Positions 33,906 through 45,260 are shown, counted from the stretch's first letter. The stretch is DNA of 64,000 nucleotides from Harmonia axyridis (GCF_914767665.1 NC_059501.1:21614501-21678500), one strand, 5' to 3'. Numbers and translations are program-made. The notes: generated from the letters alone by a model not told the origin.

Positions 33906-34722
33906 TAGGTGTACAACTTTGCTTCCGGCGTTTTGCAATAGATGGCTCTAGCGGTGAATGGAAGTCGAAATAAATAGATCGTAGATGTCATACAATAAAT
34001 TTAGGTCGATTGCATTATGTTCACAACATAACGCCATCGAAATATTAGTCGATTGGTGTATGCATCATAAAGTTATTCTCGATTGAAGATATCAGCTTAT
34101 GATCCAAATTTTGTCATTTGCGGGAGGTTTTAATTTTCTGCTTTAATATGAAGAAATCTGCGGCTGAGGCTCATCGAATGCTCTCAAATACCTAGTGAAA
34201 GAACGTGCCGAAAGTAGTTTCAACGCTTCAAAAACGTTGATTTTGACCAGCATGGCGGTGGAAGAGAGAAGGTTTTCGAAGATGAAGAATTGGAGGCATT
34301 ACTTGATCAAGACTCGTGTCAAACGCAACAAGTATTGGCAGGATCATTGGGAGTGCGCAACAAGCCATTTCGAAACGCCTGAAAGTCATGGGAATGATTC
34401 AGAAACGAGGAAATTGGGTACCGTACGAATTGAAGCCGAAAAATGTTGAACAAAATGAGTTCATTACGATAATCCCAAGCGCAGAAAATCAAGGGGATAT
34501 CCCGGCCATGCTTCCACGTCGACGGCGAAACCGAATATTCACTGTTCCAAGGTAATGCACAGTATGGTGGGACCAGCTCGGCGTAGTATATTAGAAGTTG
34601 TTTAACCGACTGAATCAATCAGCGATGGACAACACTTTGAATCATAAATGTATAACTATTTATTTACAATAAAGCCTCGATCTATGGAAAAAACGTCGAA
34701 AGCAAAGTTTCACGCCTATGTA
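33906..34722 (+). mobile_element. Mariner copy C, internally deleted
   Basis: Left end TTAGGTGTACAACTTTGC, right end GCAAAGTTTCACGCCTATG then TA. Contains the leader, the helix-turn-helix region (QQAISKRLKVMGMIQKRGNW) and the block DIPAMLPRRRRNRIFTV. After about 34600 it jumps to the extreme 3' end, losing the whole catalytic C-terminal half. Same family as copies A, B and F. Confidence 0.85.
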
Positions 34723-35671
34723 AAGGGTGTTTTTTTTTCGAGGTATATAACTTTAAGTTGGCATTACTGTTCAAGGTGGCGACCGATTCAACAGCTGTCA
34801 AGTGATTTATTCTCAGTTTGGTTTGGCAATTCATCATGAATAGACTCACGCCTAGACAACGCTTGCAAATAGTGCAATTTCATTTCGAAAATAATGGTTC
34901 TGTGCGGAATACGTATCGCGCACTACGTCCATTTTATTTTGTTTAGCGATGAAGCGCACTTCTGGTTGAATGGCTACGTCAACAAACAAAACTGCCGCAT
35001 TTGGAGTGAAGATAATCCTCAAGTGTATGTCGAAACACCCTTACATCCAGAAAAGCTGACTGTTTGGTGCGCTTTATGGCCTGGTGGAATCATTGGTCCG
35101 TACTTCTTCAAAAACGATGATGACCAGAACGTTACAGTCAATGGAGATAGGTATAGACTATAGAGCCATGATTACTAACTTTTTCATTCCTGAATTGAAC
35201 AACCATGATGTCAAGGAGCTGTGGTTCCAACAAGACGTCGCAACATGTCACACAGCTCTTGCCACAATCGATTTATTGAAAGACACGTTTGGTGACCGCC
35301 TAATTTCACGTTTTGGACCTGTGAATTGGCCTCCAAGAGCTTGGGATTTAACACCGCTAGACTACTTTCTGTGGGGCTATGTAAAGTCATTGGTCTATGT
35401 GGACAAGCCACAAACCCTTGACCATTTGGAAGACAACATTCGTCGTGTTATTGCCGATATACGGCCACAAATGTTGGAAAAAATCATCGAAAATTGGACG
35501 TCCAGATTGGACTACATCCGAGCCAGCCGTGGCGATCATATGCCAGAAATCATATTTAAAATGTAATGCCACAAGATTATCTTGCGGATAAATAAAATTC
35601 ATGTCAATCGAATAATCCATCGTTGTTTTATTGCAATTTAAAGTTCTATAGCTTTAAAAAAAAACACCCTT
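34723..35671 (+). mobile_element. DD41D-type Tc1/mariner element, deletion derivative 1
   Basis: TIRs AAGGGTGTTTTTTTT...TATATAACTTTAA and its inverse, with TA on both sides. The coding region starts MNRLTPRQRLQIVQFHFENN and ARALRP-like residues, then jumps after CGTCCATTTTATTTTG straight to FSDEAHFWLNGYVNKQN. The rest of the DNA-binding part is deleted. The catalytic part follows: WCALWPGGIIGPYFF, ELWFQQDVATCHTA, RFGPVNWPPRAWDLTPLDYF. By count, 41 residues separate the second Asp (QQD) from the third (PLDYF), hence DD41D. A 7-base insertion near 35157 shifts the frame. Non-autonomous. Confidence 0.88.
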
Positions 35672-35689
35672 TATTTATTAGTTGATGTC

Positions 35690-36010
35690 AAGCAATTGCC
35701 GAAAACCAACAAGAATCGTTCTCGTTTGAAAACAGCTGAGAAATCCCGCGTGGCCGAAAATAAGTAATATTCTCGAAATTCGACATCGGTGGTCGATACG
35801 CCGAGTAAAAATACGCGTCTATGACTTGACAGTTATATCGGAAGTCAATTAAGGCCCAGTCCTAATGGAAATTTGTCGGTGAGGTAAAAGCCATTTATTT
35901 ATAATAGTTAGGTTAGCAACACGTGTTCCTATCACATTCAACACCGAGGCACATCATCATAGTCTCTCGCTAAATGTTTATTTCTATAACGAGGCGGCTG
36001 TCAGCGCTCT
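35690..36010. other. Unassigned AT-rich sequence
   Basis: Between the DD41D element and the next island. No gene or clear repeat. Confidence 0.4.
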
Positions 36011-36290
36011 AAATGCATTTGCATTACTTCAATGTAAACACAGGGCAGTGCGAGCCTGTGAAATTCCATTTAATGCACTCCCGCATCCATCAAATGTCTG
36101 ACGACTTGGCCATAAACAATCTTTATGCCCGGCTTGTTGATCGAGATTGATTGCAAAGTGAACTGCGTTCGGACAGCGATCGAGAGAGTAAAAATAAGCA
36201 TATCGATCTCTACCCTTTATCATTTACGAGGATCGTGCACTGGCGCTTCCAATGTTATGATCTGTGTAGACTGGCTGCGATTAATCGTTT
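36010..36290. other. GC-richer island upstream of LIM1 exon
   Basis: Contains an octamer ATTTGCAT at 36017-36024, GGCCATAAACAATC, and GATCGAGATTGATTGCAAAG at 36139-36158 which recurs with one mismatch at 54425. No spliceable coding frame. Candidate enhancer by inference. Confidence 0.3.
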
Positions 36291-36374
36291 CCAAGTCTTT
36301 TTCTGGATGTGCGAAATCAAAACCAAGTACCGATGTAATGTGTTAAGACAACCCTGATTTATTTTGATGATTTC

Positions 36375-36535
36375 TGAGTGCTTGTTCTTTGAACAGATCA
36401 TTTTGTCACGATGTCTGCTATAAAATTCTAACTTTGAACAGGGAATAGTCTCAAAGAGTAAGATGTGGCTCACAGAAGAAGGATCCGTGGTCGGATGAGA
36501 TTAAATCGGGATTTTTGTTCGTAAACATGATAACG
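36375..36535 (+). repeat. Dispersed repeat, relative of 26020-26145
   Basis: Shared words listed at 26020. Ends exactly where the next mariner fragment begins. Confidence 0.5.
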
Positions 36536-36540
36536 AGAAC

Positions 36541-36915
36541 ACCAGCATGACGGTGGAAGAGAAAAGGTTTTCGAACATGCAGAATTGGAGACAGTACTTG
36601 ATCAAGACTCGTGTCAAACGCAACAAGAATTGGCAGGACCAATGGGAGTGACGCAACAAGCCATTTCAAAACGGCTGAAAGTCATGGGAATGATTCAGAA
36701 ACAAGGAAATTGGGTGCCGTAGGAGTTGAAGCCGAGAGATGTTGAACGGCGTTTATTTGCTTGTGAACAGCTGCTTTCAAGGCAAAGGCGAAAGGGATTT
36801 CTGCATAGTATTGTGCTGGAGACGAAAATGGGTTCACAAGCGGAGAAAATCATGGGGATATCCTGGCCATGCTTCCACATCGACGGTTAAACGAAATATT
36901 CACGGTTCCAAGGTC
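36541..36915 (+). pseudogene. Mariner fragment F
   Basis: Helix-turn-helix and linker region of the same mariner family: AGPMGVTQQAISKRLKVMG, MIQKQGNWVP then a stop replacing the usual Tyr, LKPRDVERRLFACEQLLSRQ, and GYPGHASTSTVK-like residues. Both ends of the element are missing. Confidence 0.8.
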
Positions 36916-37335
36916 TAGCTAGGCGATGGTTACAGAAGGAAATTCTGTTTATCTTGATATCTTGATCAATTTTCCTCAATGAGCAGCCTAAGAGGAAAAT
37001 TGAAAAACACTACAGGCTGATGAATGAATTTGAAATAAAAAATTATATGAACAGTTGTATTTATAATTAGGTTTTATAGTACTTTAATCGTCTCTTAGAA
37101 GACCTCAAAAGTAGTTGAAACAACATAAAAGTTTTATGATACAAAACAAAATAAAAATGGACTAAAAGATTCTCAAAAAGTTAGTTGTTTGATGGCAAAA
37201 TCTGGGAAACACCATACTATTGGCGAAAACCTAATCCTATATCTGTAGCGGTGGGAATTGTTTCTTCCATGTTTAGAGGAAAACAGGTTCGTAGCTACTG
37301 CTGAACCTAACATACGATAAAAACCGTAAATAAGA
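36916..37335. other. No feature seen
   Basis: AT-rich sequence between mariner fragment F and the second DD41D element. Confidence 0.5.
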
Positions 37336-38252
37336 AAGGGTGTTTTTTTCGAGGTATATAACTTTAAGTTGGCATTACTGTTCAAGATTTAACAGCTGTC
37401 AAGTGATTTATTCTCAGTTAAGTTTGGCAATTCATCATGAATAGACTCACGCCTGAACAACGCTTGCAAATAGTGCAATTTTATTTCGAAAATAATGGTT
37501 CTGTGCGGAATACGTATTGCGCACTACGTCCATTAGCGATGAAGCGCACTTCTGGTTGAATGGCTACGTCAACAAACAAAATTGCCAAATTTGGAGTGAA
37601 GCTAATCCTCAAGTGTATGTCGAAACACTGTTACATCCAGAAAAACTGACTGTTTGGTGCGCTTTATGGGCTGGTGGAATCATTGGTCCGTACTTCTTCA
37701 AAAACGATGATGGCCAGAGCGTTACAGTCAATGGTGATCGGTATAGAGCCATGATTACTAACTTTTTCATTCCTGAATTGAACAACCATGATGTCCAGGA
37801 GCTGTGGTTCCAACAAGACGGCGCAACATGTCACACAGCTCGTGCCACAATCGATTTATTGAAAGACACGTTTGATGACCGCCTAATTTCACGTTTTGGA
37901 CCTGTGAATTGGCCTCCAAGATCTTGTGATTTAACACCGCTAGACTACTTTCTGTGGGGCTATGTAAAGCCATTGGTCTATGCGGATAAGCCACAAACCC
38001 TTGACCATTTGGAAGACAACATTCGCCGTGTTATTGCCGATATACGGCCACAAATATTGGAAAAAGTCATCGAAAATTGGACGTTCAGATTGGACTACAT
38101 CCGAGCCAGCCGTGGCGGTCATATGCCAGAAATCATATTTAAAATGTAATGCCACAAGATTATCTAGCGGATAAATAAAATTCATGTCAATCGAATAATC
38201 CATCGTTGTTTTATTGCAATTTAAAGTTCTATTGCTCTAAAAAAACACCCTT
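37336..38252 (+). mobile_element. DD41D-type Tc1/mariner element, deletion derivative 2
   Basis: Same TIRs and same overall structure as 34723-35671, with flanking TA at the right. The N-terminal remnant MNRLTPEQRLQIVQFYFENN runs into the same upstream breakpoint (CGTCCATT), then AGCGATGAAGCG, a further 11 bases shorter than derivative 1. From 37538 to 38149 the catalytic frame SDEAHFWLNGYVNKQ ... ELWFQQDGATCHTA ... PLDYFLWGYVK ... HMPEIIFKM is uninterrupted and all three catalytic Asp are present, but it lacks the DNA-binding region and the N-terminal piece is out of frame with it. Confidence 0.9.
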
Positions 38253-38619
38253 TAATATATGGAAAGATTCTTCAAGATCCTTCGCAGCACCGAATAGAAA
38301 TTTGGAAATTCTTCGGGACTGAAACAAATTTTGAATTCATTTGTTATAAAATTTATATTGATAGGTGAGCCATATTTCAAAGTATAGTATTTGAATAGCT
38401 TCAAACTGAGACAACAGAGAATGGTAACATTCGACTCTTCAATGTTTTGTGTAAAATCGTTTTTAATGATCTTGTTTATTTTGTTTTCGAATTGATGATT
38501 TCTTCTGTTAATATATCTAATTTTTTTCGTGTATTTTATATATTCCAATTTTTTTATAGATTTATTTCTTTACGGACATGAGTGCTTGTAAAAATTTATT
38601 ATTTATATCCGGATCATTC
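38253..38619. other. No feature seen
   Basis: AT-rich sequence; a minus-strand ORF here (38548-38252) is rich in Asn/Ile/Lys and has no coding character. Confidence 0.45.
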
Positions 38620-39010
38620 AGAACGTACTCCCCGACTCGTATATTACCACTCTAATATCAATAAAAATCAAAATACCACCTCCGAATGTCACCACGATGA
38701 CCCCCATCAAACAATAACGGGTGGCCGTGGAAATCATCACAGTAGGACATAAAATGAGCCATAATCGGGCAGGTAACGCAAGCCGGTAGCTGTCGGCCAG
38801 ACGGGGCATTATTAGCACCCTCCTGCGAACTGTGGGATACCTTCTTTGATACCTTTGATTGTAGCTTCTCACCCGATGACACTCGAGACGCCAGCCTCTC
38901 TTATTTAAACGCTTAATGCGTGTTTTGACTATACCTTTCACTTCAGAAATGGAACTCTCTAATTCCATAGTTATCACAATGAGCCGTATATCTTTCACAT
39001 TTTCATGCCA
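38620..39010. other. GC-richer island with open minus-strand frame
   Basis: Single-copy block with mixed composition. A 126-codon minus-strand frame (38998-38618) covers it, but the translation shows no signal I recognise and no donor site in the phase tailup would need. Probably conserved non-coding DNA; a 5' exon cannot be excluded. Confidence 0.3.
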
Positions 39011-39894
39011 CTTTGATCCCGAAGAAAGGAGTGGATGTTAGATGAGATCATCTTCTTGTCTGGCTGTTACGGAGTGATTTTAGACGGTGAGTTCTGAAGG
39101 AGGGATGAAAGAAGTTTTATGATTTGAATATTGATCGAAGTAGGGAGGTACCTAGCAAAAAGGTGCGTTGTGAAATTATCTCTACCATGCAAAGAAGAAA
39201 TGTAGTGGCGATTTTGCAAAGGAAGTATAGGCAATGATCACCAGATAAACTTGAAATCTTGAAGGTGTTCACACCTCTGGACCCTATACTAATGATAATG
39301 TCATTTTGTTTGTTTACAATGCCCATTATTGCCAGTTCATCTCAAGTGGGGTTTTCTATTATTAAAAATATCGAACAAAGACTCTTGTCTTGAACTTTGC
39401 ATTGCAATAGAAATGTTACCACATTCGTCGGAAGAGATCATATTTGTGCAAACTAATGAAAATCCTATAACAATAATATAATTCAAGGTGTTCCACCATT
39501 ACCGTTAAGTTCTGAAATTTTCGATCATTAGGATCCATTAGAGCTACATTCTTAAATTATTTGAGAAATGCACAGGGTGTACTAGAAAATGTGAATAACC
39601 AAACACATATATTTTCCTATAGAACACTCTGTTTTTCATTGAATTTTCAGATTGGATGATATGAAGGAACCCAAGTTTGTTCAAAGTTTCATATGACTAA
39701 AACTTGCCGTTTCTGAGATATTTCGATTTTACTTAAATAACTTCGAGATGAATGAATTTGAATGAGATTTTGAAAAAGAATAATGTTTCTGAAAGAGCGT
39801 GGTTAGGAACACTAGGTAATTTTTCAATATGTACATCGGCAACACACTAAAAGGCTGACAACACAACCTATAGAAATTTACCAATTTTGTGTGC

Positions 39895-41162
39895 GTTTTC
39901 AAGGTGGATACAGTAGTTGGCATCTCCGATACGTCATCGGTGACGTCATGCATTGCTAAATTAAATATCTACAAATTCTAGATATCAATCAACGATCTGA
40001 AACCTGGGAAACGCGTTTGTGGGCCCAAGTTCAAAGAACTTTTTTCTTGAAATAATTCAAGTAATATCCCATTCTTGTTTTTAACGTTTTATTTTGGCAC
40101 ATCCTGTATACGTCAAAATCATAAATAAATCGCAACTTCCAACTTCCACCCTACCAACGCAAAACCACTCGATTCCTCAACAGGCATTTCAGTCACGCAG
40201 AAAGGAAAAAAACATCATCCGAAACTCGTCCGAAAATAAAACCACATCCTTCTACTCCCGATAGAGGTCTGCCAGAAAGGGAATCACTAAAAGTTAGAGA
40301 TAGTTCAGCGTAGGAAAATGAATAATGGCCAGTATTGTGTGCGTTTTGTAGGTGGATACAGTTGTTGGCATCTCCGACACGTCATCGGTGACGTCATGCC
40401 ATTGCTAAATATCTACAAATTCTAGGTATCAATCAATGATCTGAAATCTGGGAAACGCGTTTATAGAACTTTTTATCTTGAAATCAATAAAGGAATTTCC
40501 CATTTTCCTTCGTACCTCAGATTCAGGAAACCCTGTTTTTAACGTCTTATTTTGGCACATCCTGTATACGTCGAAATCATAAATAAATCGCAACTTCCAC
40601 CCTATACCAACGCAAAAACCACTCGTCTGCTCAACAGGCATTTCAGTCACGCCAAAAGGAAAAAAACATCATCCGAAACTCGTCCGAAAATAAAACCACA
40701 TCTGTCTCTTCTCACAAAATAGAGAAATTGACCAGTTTTGTATGCGTTTTCAAGGTGGATACAGTAGTTGGCATCTCCGATACGTCATCGATGACGTCAT
40801 GCCATTGCTAAATTTCTACAAACTCTAGATATCAATCAACGATCTGAAACCACATGTTTATAGACCTTTTTTTTTAGAAAATTATTCAAGGAATCTCCCA
40901 TTTTCCTTTGTACCTCCAACGTTTTATTTTGACACATCCTGTATACGTCGAAATCATAAATAAATCGCAACTTCCACCCTATACCAACGCAAAAACCACT
41001 CGACTCCTCAACAGGCATTTCAGTCACGCAGAAAGAAAAAAACATCATCCGAAACTCGTCCGAAAATAAAACCACATCCTTCTACTCCCGATAGAGGTCT
41101 GCCAGAAAGCAAACCATTAAAAGTTAGAGATAGTTCAGCGTAGGAAACTGAATAATGGCCAT
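39895..41162 (+). repeat. Three tandem ~400-450-bp units, each with TGACGTCA
   Basis: Units 39895-40330, 40331-40734 and 40735-41162. Each starts near CAAGGTGGATACAGTAGTTG, has TGACGTCATG, and then CATCCTGTATACGTCGAAAT, CAACAGGCATTTCAGTCACG and ACTCGTCCGAAAATAAAACC. Units 1 and 3 share the end AGTTCAGCGTAGGAAA while unit 2 is shorter. Minus-strand frames (TEMPVEESSGFCVG...) are conserved only because the units are recent copies. Confidence 0.88.
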
Positions 41163-41169
41163 TGATATA

Positions 41170-41560
41170 TAAAATCGGATAAAGTCGTTATTTTCGAGTG
41201 GCCCGACGTTAGGGAGAGAGAAGAAAGCGAATGGCTCGGTCAGATGGGTTCTCGCGTACTGGCGCCGCTGTCAGATAGCGGAACGCCGTTCTCGGTGGTG
41301 TGCCTTTGAATTATGGCGTCTTGGATCGGGCCATCAATTATATTTGCGCCGCGCCGAGCCCGGCCAACTAACGTCCGATATTGAAACGAACGGCTCTGAC
41401 GCTTCCAACTATTCCGACGATTAGATATGCATGTCCGCGTTCTAATTATGTAAGTGTCCGATAAATTGCGCACTGTGGAACGTTTCAATTGTAGCTGTCC
41501 GATTCGGAATTGAAGGTAGAGGACGATTGCGCGGTGCCAATTCTACGGCAAGTTTAGTTG
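41170..41560. other. GC-richer island upstream of tailup exons
   Basis: Single-copy block (TACTGGCGCCGCTGTCAG, CCGCGCCGAGCCCGGCC) with several TAAT cores (TCTAATTATG, ATCAATTATATT). No convincing exon. Candidate cis-regulatory module by inference. Confidence 0.35.
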
Positions 41561-42379
41561 TTTTCGAGTTTTGTATATCTACGGGTTAAACTGTTTGAAA
41601 AATGAAAAAACAGTTTTTTTGAGAGCTTTTTCATTCCTGCGCCTATTACACATGGAGACCACATATGCCTGTAAAGGCAGCCACTCACGAGGCTTCCATG
41701 TTCGAGCGTTCGGATAATTTTACAGTTGGGCAGCTCGGGACACGACCGCACGACTGTAAATCAGAGAATGAACTTGACTGCCCGACTGGAATCTCTTGGA
41801 CGCTTGGCGTTCAAAGTCTCGAAAAAACGCTTCGTGAGTGGCGGGCTTAAAACTCCCGGGTATAAACGGTAATTGGGTGTTGAAAAGAGGATAAGCTTCC
41901 AGATCGTTTATTGATATCTGGAATTTGTACTGTGTTATCCATGTCGTGGTCCGATTTCACAGTTCTACTTCAATGACATATGTCAAGCAGAACTGTCATC
42001 CGAAACGTCATATGCTTAGTTGAAAGTCAGCCATCTAACAATATGTTTTATTTATTACTAGAGCCATTTTAAATTTTCATAATAAACTGTCACCCTTAGC
42101 ACCATTTTCTTAAAAATGAGCTTAAAATCACTTTTTTCATTCCATTTGGTGAACGAAGTAGTATTTATAATACTTACGATAAATGAGTAACCATAATTTT
42201 GTTGGAGACGAATATTGAATATTCTTTACTTCGTTCATATTTAATTTTCGATAATAATAACGAATACCATATTAACCCTGATATTCATATCCAATTATTT
42301 ATTATCATGTGTATTTCAATCAAAATAAGACCATCGACAATATAGAGCAAGTGTTCACAACACAAATTCTTATAGCATA

Positions 42380-42450
42380 TTTAAATTAGCAAATGCATGA
42401 CGTGACCTATGACGTATCGGAGATGCCAACTGTATACACCTTGAAAACGC
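42380..42450 (-). repeat. TGACGTCA-family repeat fragment
   Basis: GACGTATCGGAGATGCCAAC and CACCTTGAAAACGCAC are the inverse of the unit start at 39895. The CRE-like core is decayed here (CATGACGTGACC). Confidence 0.7.
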
Positions 42451-42469
42451 ACAGCTTCTTACGCCCATT

Positions 42470-42680
42470 TTAAGAAAATGGTATATCTTATGCTTGGAAG
42501 AATATCGGTGTGCATGTTTCCAGGGATGATATAGCTATTTATGAAAATTAAAAATGGCTGAGTTTTTTCAGTTAGGGAATTAAAAAAAAATTGTAAAGGA
42601 ATAAGTGTTCCTATTGATTTCAAGAATCTACTGTTAAAATTTATGTACAAGTCGAAGACAAACATGTCCTGTATACATCC
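42470..42680 (+). repeat. Dispersed repeat, relative of 32585-32815
   Basis: Shared words listed at 32585. 42681-43703 to the right holds AT-rich sequence with no gene seen. Confidence 0.6.
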
Positions 42681-43703
42681 AAAATCTCAACCCTATCGGA
42701 TCTGTTATCATTGAAATATTTGGTATTTTTTACAATATTATTTTAAATTTTCTATGGTTCTGATGATGTGAGCACCTTGAAATCTCACATGAAGCTTCTA
42801 ATTGTTTTTCATATTCAAACAGGAAACTCAGAATCCCATTTCAGTCGCTTTTGAGGTAACAGAAATATTTTGTAATTTTATTTTGGATATTCCTCTCAAA
42901 TTTTCTTTGATTATGTAGATTTCATCCACATTAAATTCCTCCTGAATTTTCAAATTGTTATTTCACATTTAATGGCGATATTTCATCCTGATCGAATCTG
43001 TAGTCAAATTTGGCCCATTAACAAACATAATGTCTCAAAATCAATAAATAAAATAATGAACCAAAAATGCGAGATGATCGAAATCAACAGTTGTATTGTT
43101 TTCTCATTTCCTTCGAATCTGTCCTGTTAAAAAGCGCCAAACCATTTCAAAATGAATCTACATGAATATGGAAACTTATTTCATGACCTATTCTAATTCG
43201 CAAACTGACCATAATTTTTTATATAAACTCAAACAACTAACATCGATTTACGTTTGCTCAACGTGTATTTGATAAACTATTACAAGGATTACAAGCTGTA
43301 TTCTCAACCGCACGCACAGAAAAACATCGACGATTGAGTCAATATTTGCCGTGGATATTTCTTGTATTCTAGTCCTAGATAACCCCGGCCTTGTCTTCTT
43401 TCAAGGAAATACCACATCAAAGCATAAAATCATTGATATCTAGTTGAATAGAGAACTCTACAATAGTGGTCAGTGTAGTCCGTTGATATTTCATATCAAA
43501 TGGAGAAAAAAAAGAATTAAACAGGCGATTTTCCTTATTCCATTCGGACTATACAGTATAGATCCAGGCAGATTTAAGAAACATTTAGAATGGAAATTAG
43601 AAGTTGGAAACGATTTCAGATATTTTATTGGTGGAATATTTCACTATTCTATTAAGAAACTAATGATAATGAAACAGTATTAAAGGTATTCACAAATACC
43701 CAA

Positions 43704-44240
43704 CGCTACTACCAATCACATTATACTCAATACTTATGTACTCAGACTAACTTTCACTTTTATACAAAGAACCGTAAATAGTGGATTTAAACATACTTGG
43801 AAACGTTGAAATGGGAAGTCCTACTTCAACCGCTGTATTTTCCAGACGTTGCTCCATGGGACTTTCACTTCTTCCGATCAATGGCACACGGCCTAGCTGA
43901 CCAGAACTTCCGGTCTTAGGAAGAAGTAAAAACTTGGATCGATCCGTTGATTGATTCAAAAGATGACCAGTTTTTTTTTCTTACGCAGCCCGAAAGATGG
44001 GAGAAAGTAGTGGCCAGCTATGGATAATATTTTGAATCATAAATGTATAACCAGTTTTTTAAAATAAAGCCTCGAATTTCGGAAAAAAACGGCGGAAGCA
44101 AAATTGTAGGCCCCAATGTAATTGTAAATACTATACTAATTTTTGCTGTGATCACATTAAAAATCCACTGTTCACGGTTCTTTGTGTAAGATTGAAAGGT
44201 GGTCTGAGTAGGGTATTGAGAGATGTGATTGGTAGTAGGG
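43704..44240 (+). mobile_element. Long-TIR element enclosing a mariner fragment
   Basis: CTACTACCAATCACAT...CAAAGAACCGTAAATAGTGGATTT on the left (43704-43788) is answered by the inverse AAATCCACTGTTCACGGTTCTTTG...ATGTGATTGGTAGTAG on the right (about 44158-44238). TIRs are about 80 bp. The interior (about 43790-44110) is a piece of the mariner family of copies A-C: ACTTGGAAACGTTGAAATGG, then the stretch encoding PDVAPWDFHFFRSMAHGLA, and PERWEKVVASYG. No transposase of the enclosing element's own is visible. Confidence 0.75.
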
Positions 44241-44424
44241 ATAATAAATAGTGGCGATAATTTGGGTTGCCTCTGTAGGTAACATAGTAATTGAAACATT
44301 CATTAGACGCTCATAACGATTCTTCGGTTTAGAGTACACTTCAGTATGTACAACTTCACTTGAATATTAGGTCCACTTCGAACTTCATACAATAGGAAAA
44401 CACGAAATATTTCAGAAACTTTAA

Positions 44425-44552
44425 GGGCCGGTATGATGAAGGATAACCGTCGGTTGAACCGTGCGTCAACTACCAAATTCCGTATTTCTAGTAAGGAATT
44501 TGATAGTTGACGTAACGGTTGAACCGCCGACTATTCTTCATAACACCGACCC
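44425..44552. mobile_element. 128-bp hairpin MITE flanked by TTAA
   Basis: Arms of about 58 bp starting GGGCCGGTATGATGAAGGAT and ending in the inverse, with the tip near 44490. TTAA occurs directly on both sides (44421-44424, 44553-44556), suggesting a TTAA target duplication as in piggyBac-like elements, although TTA (Harbinger type) fits too. Confidence 0.75.
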
Positions 44553-44639
44553 TTAATGAAGTTGGCCACCTATATTGTGTGACCTAACACCGTTGGATAA
44601 TTTCTCGAAATTGTTTAAATTAAGGTGAATTACGAATTC

Positions 44640-45070
44640 AATCCAATCTATTCGACTTCAAATATCGAACACAACGCATCCTATCGGGCTCAACCCTGTG
44701 CGGCGGTATCGACTACACGGTTTCGCGTCCGCCTGCCAACACGATCCGTCCTATCGTCCAGTCTCCCCGGCTATCGGCGTGTCCATCGACATGATTACGA
44801 GCAGGGCATGCCCTGCCGCCTTATCAGACACGGCCCGCCACCGCGTCTATCTGCCTCTCTTTCCCTCTCCAGGCGCATTTGCATTTACAATTGCGAATTA
44901 CGGACATTATGCGACAGGTTATCTCCTCCTGGGACCTCACCTCCTGGCTCCTCTGCATGTGCCATGTCGGCTTCTTTATGGTCACTGCGCGACCTGTGCT
45001 CAGCTATGTTGCCTTGGACGTGCTGAATTTCATATCGAGATTATCGCAGATAAGAGATTGCTTATGCTAT
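44640..45070. other. GC-richer island with overlapping frames
   Basis: The longest GC-rich block of the upstream half. Three overlapping plus-strand frames (133, 150 and 86 codons) run through it, none with a recognisable domain, which argues for composition rather than coding. Octamer ATTTGCAT at 44877-44884. Candidate regulatory DNA; an untranslated or 5' exon cannot be excluded. Confidence 0.35.
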
Positions 45071-45149
45071 CGATTGTGGCTGGATTCCGATATAGAGGTT
45101 TTATGGGTAGAGGGCGGTTATTGGGTGTTGGCTTGCTGAAGAGAGGATA

Positions 45150-45260
45150 AGGTTTCAGATCGTTTGTAGATATAGTATAAATAATTTAGCAATGGCATGA
45201 CGTCACTGATGACGTATCGGAGATGCCAACTACTGTATCAACCTTTGAAAACGTACACAA
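45150..45260 (-). repeat. TGACGTCA-family repeat fragment
   Basis: Inverse of the 39895 unit start: GTTTCAGATCGTTTGTAGAT, GCAATGGCATGACGTCACTG, TATCGGAGATGCCAACTACT. The preceding ATTGGGTGTTG...AGAGGATAAG is shared with 41870-41895. Confidence 0.8.

Noticed and set aside
38618..38998. 126-codon minus-strand ORF as tailup first exon
   Set aside because: No donor in the required phase follows it and the sequence does not resemble an Islet N-terminus.
40429..41075. Conserved minus-strand frames (TEMPVEESSGFCVG...) in tandem units
   Set aside because: Same reason: copies of a non-coding repeat. The frame is broken differently in each unit and composition is not coding-like.
44625..45150. 133-, 150- and 86-codon overlapping ORFs
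   Set aside because: Three overlapping frames open at once point to GC-rich composition rather than coding; no splice sites or domains fit.
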